This document shows, in pieces, positions 7,229 through 13,250 of a DNA stretch of 16,638 nucleotides. The notes beneath the pieces are model-generated. The model was not told the DNA's origin. It saw only the letters and a list, made by a program, of their open reading frames with translations, and ran no database searches. How positions within the stretch are numbered: the stretch's first letter is position 1; every line of letters begins with the position of its first letter. Origin of the DNA: JBOGGN01 sp050744165 (GTDB lineage Bacteria; Actinomycetota; Acidimicrobiia; Acidimicrobiales; Palsa-688); assembly GCA_050744165.1 (NCBI GenBank), contig JBOGGN010000296.1, positions 1 to 16,638 on the forward strand, in the 5' to 3' direction. Made by a program: the position numbers and the translations under genes.

Positions 7229-8013
7229 CTGCGTCCCCTCCCGGCGGCGGCGCAGAGCCGGGCGCCGAGGCCGCTGCCGGCGCGGCCGGCATTTTGGTGC
7301 GGGGCCTGCGCAAGGCATTCGGTGCGGTGGCTGCCCTGAGCGGCGTGGACCTCGACGTGGGCGCCGGCGAGGTGGTTGCGGTGCTCGGCCGCAACGGGGC
7401 CGGCAAGTCCACGCTGGTGCGCATCCTCGGCACCACCGTGCTACCCGACCAGGGGACGGCGGTCGTGGACGGACACGACGTCGTCCGCCTGCCGGCCGCC
7501 GCCCGCCGGGCCACCGGTCTCGTCCTCGGCGACGAGCGGTCGTGGTACTGGCGGCTGAGCGGCCGGGCCAACCTCGAGTTCTTCGGGGCCCTCCACGGCC
7601 TGCGGCCCGACGATGCCAGGATCCGAGCAGCGCAGTTGCTGGCCACCGTGGACCTGGCCTGGGCCGCGGACCAGCGCTTTGACGGATACTCGTCGGGCAT
7701 GCGAGCCCGGTTGTCGCTGGCCCGGGCGCTGATCGTGCTTCCCGCGGTGCTGCTGCTGGACGAGCCCTGCCGCACCCTCGACCCCGTGGTGGCGGCCGAG
7801 CTCCGGCGGCTCGTGGTCGAGTTGGCCCATGGCCGCGGGCTGGCGGTGTTATGGGTCACCCACGACCTCCACGAGGCGACCGAGGTTGCCGATCGAGTCG
7901 TTGTCATCCACGGCGGACGCGTCGTAGCCGAGCGATGTCCGCCCGGTTCGAGCGAGGCACTGGCGCAGCTCCTCTCGGCGCACGCTGTCGAGGACGATGG
8001 TTCTCGGTGGTGA
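7225..8013 (+). CDS. ABC-2 type transporter ATP-binding protein
   Basis: This is the nucleotide-binding subunit (262 aa) of an export-type ABC system, acting at the inner face of the membrane with the permease encoded next. Walker A is GRNGAGKST with Lys61. The signature reads YSSGM (155-159) in place of LSGG, as is usual in the drug/polysaccharide ABC-2 group. Walker B is LLLDEP with Asp179-Glu180, and the H-loop His is 213 in WVTHD. The Q-loop region reads LGDERSWYWRLSG, lacking the usual Gln, a subgroup feature. The GTG at 7225 is chosen because it forms a GTGA overlap with the stop of the A-T-TE gene and gives a short Ala/Gly-rich N-terminus. The frame continues upstream inside the previous gene, which I treat as shadow. 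Context points to export of the A-T-TE product. Confidence 0.94.
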   Translation: MTASPPGGGAEPGAEAAAGAAGILVRGLRKAFGAVAALSGVDLDVGAGEVVAVLGRNGAGKSTLVRILGTTVLPDQGTAVVDGHDVVRLPAAARRATGLVLGDERSWYWRLSGRANLEFFGALHGLRPDDARIRAAQLLATVDLAWAADQRFDGYSSGMRARLSLARALIVLPAVLLLDEPCRTLDPVVAAELRRLVVELAHGRGLAVLWVTHDLHEATEVADRVVVIHGGRVVAERCPPGSSEALAQLLSAHAVEDDGSRW

Positions 8014-8906
8014 GCGCCACCGGGCCCGAGGGGGCGCCTGCGGGGCCATCGGGTGGATACCCCGGGCCGACTCTCGCCTCGGGGCCCGACGCCGGGCGGG
8101 TGCGGGCGAGATGGTTGGTCCGGGCCTTCCTGCGCCGCGACTGGGCCGTGGCCCGGTCCTATCGCCTGCCGTTCGTCATGAACCTGCTGAGCTCGGGCTT
8201 TATCCTCATCGTGCTGTTCCAGGCTGGCAAGCTGGTAAAACCTGGCACCGGGGGTCCGGCCGACCAGCTGGGACACGGCTTCTTCTCCTTCGCCGTGGTG
8301 GGTACGATGGTTCTGTCGATCGTCCACTCGGCCAGCGCCACCTTCGCCTCGAAGCTGCGAGAGGAGCAGACGACCGGCACCCTGGAAGCCTTGCTGGCCA
8401 CCCCAGCATCCCCGTCGGCGGTCATCTTGTGCAGCGGCCTGTATGACGTGCTGCAAGCGGTGACGCTGTCGTTGGTCGGGCTGGGCATGGGCCTGGTGCT
8501 AGGGCTGCACCTGGTGCTGGAGCCTCGCTGGTTGGCCCTCTCGGCCCTGCTCCTCGTCGCCCTGGTGGCCCTGGCGACCGAGATCGGCGTCGGCGTCGCC
8601 GCTTTCACCGTCGTCTTCAAGCGCGGCGCCACACTGTCGGGCCTGATCGGCACCGGCCTGGCCCTGCTCGGCGGCGTCTGGTACCCGGTGGCCACCCTGC
8701 CGCACCCGGTGCAGCGGGTGGCCGACCTGATCCCCTTCACCTGGGGTCTGACCGCCCTGCGGGCGAGCCTGCTGTTCGGCAAGCTCCAGGGCCTTGGCGT
8801 GGCCGGGTTGCTGGCTACCGTCGTCGTCGGGATGCCCGTGGCGTTGCTGGCCTTTCGGGGCGCCGTCGACCGAGCACGTCGTGCGGGGACGCTCGGGCAG
8901 TACTGA
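8010..8906 (+). CDS. ABC-2 type transporter permease
   Basis: This is the membrane subunit (298 aa) partnering the preceding ATPase. After a Gly/Pro/Ala-rich N-terminus of about 35 residues there are about six hydrophobic segments: roughly 55-73, 91-113, 130-165, 170-200, 208-228 and 264-284. The cytoplasmic loop REEQTTGTLEALLATP is the typical ABC-2 membrane signature, and GGVWYPVATLP is the conserved penultimate segment. The GTG at 8010 overlaps the ATPase stop as GTGA, the same coupling as the gene pair before, which fixes the start. No substrate-binding protein is encoded nearby, in keeping with an exporter. The exported substrate is inferred from context only. Confidence 0.92.
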   Translation: MSATGPEGAPAGPSGGYPGPTLASGPDAGRVRARWLVRAFLRRDWAVARSYRLPFVMNLLSSGFILIVLFQAGKLVKPGTGGPADQLGHGFFSFAVVGTMVLSIVHSASATFASKLREEQTTGTLEALLATPASPSAVILCSGLYDVLQAVTLSLVGLGMGLVLGLHLVLEPRWLALSALLLVALVALATEIGVGVAAFTVVFKRGATLSGLIGTGLALLGGVWYPVATLPHPVQRVADLIPFTWGLTALRASLLFGKLQGLGVAGLLATVVVGMPVALLAFRGAVDRARRAGTLGQY

Positions 8907-8966
8907 ACAGCAGGCGGGGAGAATGCCCCCCCATCGTGTGGCCATGGCTCCGCGGTACGCGAGGCC

Positions 8967-8972
8967 TACCCT
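8967..8972 (+). promoter_or_regulatory. Candidate -10 for a leaderless transcript of the membrane protein gene
   Basis: TACCCT fits TANNNT and sits 7 bp before the GTG at 8980, close to the spacing seen for leaderless actinobacterial mRNAs. No good -35 was found, so it could be chance. Confidence 0.25.
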
Positions 8973-8979
8973 GGGGCCG

Positions 8980-10029
8980 GTGTCGTCAGTGAGCACTCTC
9001 GAGACACGCCAACAGCGGCCTGGCTGGATCTACTCGGCCAAGACCGACCTGTTGATCTCGTTGTGCTGGCTGCCGCTGTTTCTGGTCGGCTACGAGCTGG
9101 CGGCCCGCACCGGACCCCAAGCCGATGCCAGGGTGCGCTGGGCGGTGGCCGGCATCCTGGTCGTCAGCTTCCTGCACCAGCCGTTGACCTTCGCCCTCGT
9201 CTACGGGGACCGCAAGCAGTTCCAGCAGCGGCGGCGCCTGTTCATGTGGGCCCCTCCGATCGCGGTGGCCGTGATCGCGCTGGCGGTGTGGCACAACCTT
9301 TGGGTCGTGGTGCCCGTCGCTGCGTTGTGGAACACGATCCACACCCTCCAGCAGCGTTACGGTCTGTCGCGGATCTACGCCCGCCGGGCCGGCTACGGCT
9401 CGGCCTTCCTCGACCGCTGGGTGCTGTACGCGTGGATGGCAGGTGCCGCCTTGATCGTGGCCGCGGAGCCTCGTACTCCGGGTCTGGTGCAGCGGGTAGG
9501 CCTCGGCGGGGTCAACGGCGATGGGGTCCGGCTGCTCACCGACGCCCGCCCGGTGGCCCTCCTCCTGCTGGCACCGGTGGGGTTGGCGGCGGTGCTGCTG
9601 ACTGCGGCGCTGGTCCGTCAGGAACTGGTGGCAGGGCCGGCCGCCTGCCGGGCCAAGTGGCTGTACCAGGCGTCGTCGCTGGTCCTGATCGCCACCATCG
9701 CGGTGGCGCCGGTGGCGGGCTTCATCGCCTACGTCGGTGCCCACGCCATCGAGTACGCGGTCGTGGTGTACAAGACGACGGCGTCCCGCTACGGCCGGGG
9801 CCGCGATCGCAGCAGCGTGCTCGGACACCTGGCTGGGTCCTGGTACGGGCGCATCGGGGTGATGGCGGTGGTGGCCTTCGGGGCTCTGGCGGTCGCCAGC
9901 CGCCTCCAGGGCAACGGCGAGGAACTGGTCCTGTTCACCGTCGGGGCGCTCCACTTCCTGTACGACGGCTTCATCTGGAAACTGCGCAAGCCGGCAGTCG
10001 CCGCCGACTTCGCGATCCGCTCGGCCTGA
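8980..10029 (+). CDS. Polytopic membrane protein with membrane-associated histidines, unknown function
   Basis: I do not recognise a named family. The product (349 aa from GTG 8980) has about eight hydrophobic segments. Four histidines fall in well-formed motifs within or next to membrane segments: FLHQPLTF (His codon 9175-9177), NTIHTLQQRYG (9340-9342), GAHAIEY (9742-9744) and ALHFLYDGFIWK (9952-9954). Such spacing is reminiscent of metal- or heme-binding membrane enzymes, but this is only inference. The start is uncertain: ATG 8923 (17 bp after the permease stop, with AGGCGGGG upstream), ATG 8944, GTG 8980 and GTG 8989 are all in frame. I prefer 8980 for its -10-like TACCCT and because conserved-looking sequence begins soon after, at GWIYSAKTD. 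It follows the A-T-TE/ABC genes and may modify or help export the same product. The stop lies inside an 18-bp repeat. Confidence 0.75.
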   Translation: MSSVSTLETRQQRPGWIYSAKTDLLISLCWLPLFLVGYELAARTGPQADARVRWAVAGILVVSFLHQPLTFALVYGDRKQFQQRRRLFMWAPPIAVAVIALAVWHNLWVVVPVAALWNTIHTLQQRYGLSRIYARRAGYGSAFLDRWVLYAWMAGAALIVAAEPRTPGLVQRVGLGGVNGDGVRLLTDARPVALLLLAPVGLAAVLLTAALVRQELVAGPAACRAKWLYQASSLVLIATIAVAPVAGFIAYVGAHAIEYAVVVYKTTASRYGRGRDRSSVLGHLAGSWYGRIGVMAVVAFGALAVASRLQGNGEELVLFTVGALHFLYDGFIWKLRKPAVAADFAIRSA

Positions 10030-10063
10030 GCAACCCGCTCGGTCCGAGCAACACGCTCGGTGG
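10019..10063 (+). repeat. 2.5 copies of an 18-bp repeat with alternating GCTC/GAGC
   Basis: Units are GCTCGGCCTGAGCAACCC (10019-10036), GCTCGGTCCGAGCAACAC (10037-10054, 15 of 18 identical) and a half unit GCTCGGTGG (10055-10063). GCTC and GAGC alternate every 9 bp, so each neighbouring pair can form a small hairpin. The best is GCTCGG-T-CCGAGC (10037-10049). The array covers the membrane protein stop and most of the 51-bp gap before the next gene. It may act as an attenuator or terminator, or be a simple tandem duplication. Confidence 0.6.
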
Positions 10064-10080
10064 TGCGATCATGAAGGGCA

Positions 10081-10803
10081 GTGACGTCACTCAAAGGGCG
10101 GCTCCTGGTCGCCAACCCGGCGATGTCCGATCCCAACTTCCATCGCACCGTCGTGCTCCTGCTGGCCCACCAGGACGACGGCGCGCTGGGCGTGGTGCTG
10201 AACCGCCCGAGCGAACTCGACGTCGACTCGCCGCTGCCCCAGTGGGAGCCGCTGGTGGCCGACCCACCGGTCGTGTTCGTCGGCGGCCCGGTCGCCCCGG
10301 GTGCGGCCATCTGCCTGGCCCGGGTTCCGGCATCTCAAGCCAAACGGGGTAGGGGCGCCGGCTCGAGCTCGCAGGACGGCGCCGGTTCCGCTGACGGGCG
10401 GGGCTCGGGTTCGGCTGGCGGGCCGGGATCCGGTGACGGCTCGGGTTTAGGTGACGGCTCGGGTTCTGGTGACGGCTCGGGTTCTGGTGACGGCTCGGTC
10501 TTGGGAGACCGCTCGGGTGGTTGGCTGCCGCTGATAGGGGAGCTGGGGACCCTCGACCTGGAGAAGGACCCTGACGACCTGGCCATCGAGGTGGAAGCCA
10601 TCCGGGTGTTCGCGGGGTACGCCGGGTGGGGGCCGGGCCAGTTGGAGGGGGAAATCGAAAGCGGCGCTTGGTTCGTGGTCCCGTCCGAGGCGGCCGATGC
10701 CCTGGCCGACGACCCTCAGCAGCTGTGGAAGCGGGTGCTGCGCCGCCAGGGTGGGCGGTTGGCGCTGGTGGCCGCGTACCCGACCGACCCCAGCCTGAAC
10801 TGA
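10081..10803 (+). CDS. YqgE/AlgH family (UPF0301) protein with low-complexity insert
   Basis: The family has no settled biochemical function; AlgH was linked to alginate regulation in Pseudomonas. Family hallmarks are SLKGRLLVANPAM at the N-terminus, FHRTVVLLLAH, GALGVVLNRPSE, VFVGGPV, VFAGYAGWGPGQLEGEIE, and WKRVLRRQGG near the end. The GTG at 10081 places the conserved SLKGRLL at residue 3, so the start is well supported. The protein has 240 residues, against about 190 in typical members. The excess is a Gly/Ser/Asp-rich insert at about residues 85-147, between the GGPV region and GELGTLDLEKDP. It is encoded largely by an 18-bp tandem array. Everything outside the insert is intact. It lies 51 bp after the membrane protein gene and 7 bp before aidB, so is probably co-transcribed. 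Confidence 0.92.
   Translation: MTSLKGRLLVANPAMSDPNFHRTVVLLLAHQDDGALGVVLNRPSELDVDSPLPQWEPLVADPPVVFVGGPVAPGAAICLARVPASQAKRGRGAGSSSQDGAGSADGRGSGSAGGPGSGDGSGLGDGSGSGDGSGSGDGSVLGDRSGGWLPLIGELGTLDLEKDPDDLAIEVEAIRVFAGYAGWGPGQLEGEIESGAWFVVPSEAADALADDPQQLWKRVLRRQGGRLALVAAYPTDPSLN
10396..10521 (+). repeat. In-frame 18-bp minisatellite, about seven units
   Basis: The consensus is GGTGACGGCTCGGGTTCT, encoding Gly-Asp-Gly-Ser-Gly-Ser. Units start at 10432, 10450, 10468 and 10486. The 10450 and 10468 copies are identical and the others differ only at the end. A degenerate unit follows at 10504, and two more degenerate ones precede at 10396 and 10414. The 18-bp period keeps the reading frame (residues 106-147), so copy-number change would alter insert length without a frameshift. 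Confidence 0.88.
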
Positions 10804-10810
10804 CGGCGGC

Positions 10811-12454
10811 GTGGCCACCCACGAGGTCCGCAATCAGGCTCCACCGCTCGAGGGCTACAACGTCTACGACCAGGACCCGGCACTGGTCGAGGGTGTGGCC
10901 CGACACGGCGGCGCCGGCGCCGAAGCGGGGTTGCGGTCCCTCGGGGAGCGGGCTGGGTCGGCCGAGGCCATCGGCTGGGGATTCGAGGCCAACACCAACC
11001 CACCGGTCTTACGGACCCACGACCGCTTCGGCAACCGGATCGACCGGGTGGTCTACCACCCCAGCTATCACCAGCTGATGGCGGTTGCCGTCGGCCACGG
11101 TCTCCACGCCCTGCCTTGGCGGCCGGTTCCTGGTCCCGGCGCACAGGTCGCCCGGGCCGCCGGGTTCTATGTGTGGAGCCAGGTTGAGGCGGGCCACGGC
11201 TGCCCTATCTCCATGACCTACTCGGTGTTGCCGGCGCTGGCAGCGTCCACCGAGGTCCGCGATCACTGGGCGCCCTCGCTGATCTCCTCGGCCTATGACC
11301 CGGCCGACCGACCGGGCACCTCCAAGGCGGGAGCGCTGGCGGGTATGGCGATGACCGAGAAGCAGGGCGGCTCCGACGTCCGCGCCAACACCACCGTGGC
11401 CGCGCCCGCCCCTGGCGACGGCGCTGACGCCTACCGGCTAACTGGGCACAAGTGGTTCTGCTCGGCTCCAATGGGCGACCTGTTCCTGGTCCTGGCCCAG
11501 GCGCCCGGCGGCCTGACCTGTTTCGCCTTGCCCCGGTGGGCGCCCGACGGCGCGCGCAACGCGATGTTCCTCCAACGGCTCAAAGACAAGCTGGGCAACC
11601 GTTCCAACGCTTCGGCAGAGATCGAGCTCGACGGCGCCTGGGCGCAGCGGCTGGGCGAGGAGGGCCGGGGGGTGGCCACCATCATCGAGATGGTGACCCA
11701 CACCCGGTTGGACTGCGTGATCGGCAGCGCGGCCGGGATGCGCCAAGCGGTCGCCCAGGCGACCCACCATTGCGCCCACCGCCATGCCTTCGGCCACCCA
11801 TTGGTCGAGCAACCACTGATGCAGATGGTGCTGGCCGATTTGGCCGTCGAGTCCGAGGCGGCCACCGCCACCATGTTGCGCCTGGCCGGCGCCTACGACG
11901 CCAGGGGTGACGAGTACGAGTCCGCCTTCGGCCGCTTGGCAACGGCAGTGGCGAAATACTGGATCTGTAAGCGCCAGCCGCCGCTCACCGCCGAGGCGCT
12001 GGAGTGCCTCGGCGGCAACGGCTTCGTCGAGGAGTCGATCATGCCCCGCCTGTTCCGGGAGAGTCCCCTGAATGGGATCTGGGAAGGCTCAGGGAACGTC
12101 ATCTGCCTCGACGTGCTCCGTGCCCTGCACCGCCAGCCGGGTTCCCTGGACGCCTTCTTCGAGGAGCTGGAGCGAGCCCGGGGAGGCGACCACCGCCTCG
12201 ACGCCGCCATTGACAGTCTCCACGGCCAGCTGGATCCCGCGGCCGGGGATCGCGACCTCCGGGCGCGCCGGCTGGTCGAGCAGATGGCGCTGGTGCTGCA
12301 GGGGTCGCTGCTGGTGCGCTTCAGCCACCCGGCGGTCGCCGACGCCTTCTGCGCCTCCCGTCTCGGTGGCGACTGGGGTCGGGCCTTCGGGACCCTCCCG
12401 AGCGGAGTCGATGCCGCCAGCATCGTCGGACGGGCCACGCCGAAGGTGGGCTGA
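10811..12454 (+). CDS. aidB: AidB-type acyl-CoA dehydrogenase homologue
   Basis: This is a flavoprotein of 547 residues matching E. coli AidB (about 541 aa) along its whole length. AidB is an acyl-CoA dehydrogenase fold protein of the adaptive response to alkylation, reported to bind DNA and to have weak isovaleryl-CoA dehydrogenase activity. Visible family signatures are NQAPPLEGYNVY near the N-terminus, GMAMTEKQGGSDV (M181 onward), GHKWFCSAP, RLKDKLGNRSNAS, RHAFGHPLVEQPLMQ, LECLGGNGFVEES, and GIWEGSGN with Glu425 at the acyl-CoA dehydrogenase base position. The C-terminal region from about 440, which binds DNA in E. coli AidB, is present. The start is GTG at 10811, 7 bp after the previous stop; the second residue onward fits the family N-terminus. 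Whether it protects DNA or oxidises an acyl-CoA here cannot be told. No ada or alkyltransferase gene is in the window. Confidence 0.95.
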   Translation: MATHEVRNQAPPLEGYNVYDQDPALVEGVARHGGAGAEAGLRSLGERAGSAEAIGWGFEANTNPPVLRTHDRFGNRIDRVVYHPSYHQLMAVAVGHGLHALPWRPVPGPGAQVARAAGFYVWSQVEAGHGCPISMTYSVLPALAASTEVRDHWAPSLISSAYDPADRPGTSKAGALAGMAMTEKQGGSDVRANTTVAAPAPGDGADAYRLTGHKWFCSAPMGDLFLVLAQAPGGLTCFALPRWAPDGARNAMFLQRLKDKLGNRSNASAEIELDGAWAQRLGEEGRGVATIIEMVTHTRLDCVIGSAAGMRQAVAQATHHCAHRHAFGHPLVEQPLMQMVLADLAVESEAATATMLRLAGAYDARGDEYESAFGRLATAVAKYWICKRQPPLTAEALECLGGNGFVEESIMPRLFRESPLNGIWEGSGNVICLDVLRALHRQPGSLDAFFEELERARGGDHRLDAAIDSLHGQLDPAAGDRDLRARRLVEQMALVLQGSLLVRFSHPAVADAFCASRLGGDWGRAFGTLPSGVDAASIVGRATPKVG

Positions 12455-12470
12455 CTGCGCGGAAATTCCC

Positions 12471-13241
12471 TTACGGTTGCCGGAGCCGCGCCAGTGCGGT
12501 CGGCCACTGCGCCGGGTCGGCCCCGAGGGCGGCGTCACCGATGACGACCTCGACAACGCCCGGCCCCCGCGCGTCGCTGGCGGCGCGGTCATCTGCGGTG
12601 GCCGGCACGGAGGCGGACCGGGCGCTGCCCAAGCTTGAGGGTTCGTCGACGAACACCGAGAGGGCGATCGTGGCCGGGTCCCGCCCCACGGCCGCACACG
12701 CGGCCACCAAGTCGCCGATGTGGTCGGCCACAGAGGCCGGGGGCCCGAAAAGGGTCCAAGCGTCGGCCCAGGCCGCCGCCTGCGCTGCGGTGCCACCGAC
12801 CAGCATCACGGGGAAGGGGTGCTGCACGGTCGGAGGGTCGAGAGGTGCGTCCTGGAGGCGGTAGAACTGGCCCCGCCAGGTCGCCGGTTGACCGGGGGCG
12901 AGGCGTTTTACCACCTGAACGGCCTCGGCCAGCCGGGCGTCTCCAACCGAGGTGCGCTCCGGGAGGAACCCGAGAAGGAGCCGGCCCCCGCTCAGCTGGT
13001 CGACGGTCGAGGCCAGCTTGGCCACGACCGCTGGGTGGCGGCCCTGAGCCGGGTCGACCACAACCTCGATGCGGACGCGGGGAACCGCCGAGGCCAAAGC
13101 CCCGGCCAGGGCCCAGCACTCCTGGCTATCGGGGGTGTCGTCGACCCGGAGCCCGTCCCAGCCGGCGGACTCCGCGGCCGCGGCCATCGAGAGCAGGTCG
13201 GCCGCCGGGCGGCTGGTGTCCAGCCAGAGGGTGGTCCGCAC
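12471..13241 (-). CDS. LLM-class (luciferase-like, probably F420- or FMN-dependent) oxidoreductase
   Basis: This is a short (256 aa) member of the bacterial luciferase-like TIM-barrel family, which in actinobacteria often uses coenzyme F420. Visible features are an N-terminal MAAAAESAGWDGLRVDD typical of strand 1/helix 1, then LAGALASAVPRVRIEVVVDP, the HPAVVAKLASTVDQLSGGRL block that is the best family signature, FYRLQDAPLDPPTVQ, PFPVMLVGGTA, and a C-terminal PASVADHIGDLVAACAAVGRDP. The last 60 residues are Ala/Ser-rich and less conserved. The start is GTG at 13241, 9 bp after the kinase stop, so the two genes form an operon. It converges on aidB with a 16-bp gap and no clear terminator. Substrate and cofactor are not determinable from sequence alone. 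Confidence 0.88.
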   Translation of the reverse strand: MRTTLWLDTSRPAADLLSMAAAAESAGWDGLRVDDTPDSQECWALAGALASAVPRVRIEVVVDPAQGRHPAVVAKLASTVDQLSGGRLLLGFLPERTSVGDARLAEAVQVVKRLAPGQPATWRGQFYRLQDAPLDPPTVQHPFPVMLVGGTAAQAAAWADAWTLFGPPASVADHIGDLVAACAAVGRDPATIALSVFVDEPSSLGSARSASVPATADDRAASDARGPGVVEVVIGDAALGADPAQWPTALARLRQP

Positions 13242-13250
13242 CGCCGAGGC

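Noticed and set aside
7851..8009. Longer N-terminus for the ABC permease
   Set aside because: It lies over the conserved H-loop end of the ATPase gene; the GTG at 8010 with GTGA overlap is far more likely.
10396..10521. CRISPR array
   Set aside because: The 18-bp units are directly adjacent without spacers, and stay in the reading frame of a coding gene.
10091..10906. Long minus-strand ORFs opposite the YqgE/AlgH gene, including a Pro-Glu-Pro repeat frame
   Set aside because: These are antisense shadows of the Gly-Asp-Gly-Ser repeat and of the well-supported plus-strand genes.
12455..12470. Convergent terminator between aidB and the LLM gene (GGAA-A-TTCC)
   Set aside because: The arms are 4 bp with a one-base centre, too small for a hairpin loop, and there is no T-run.
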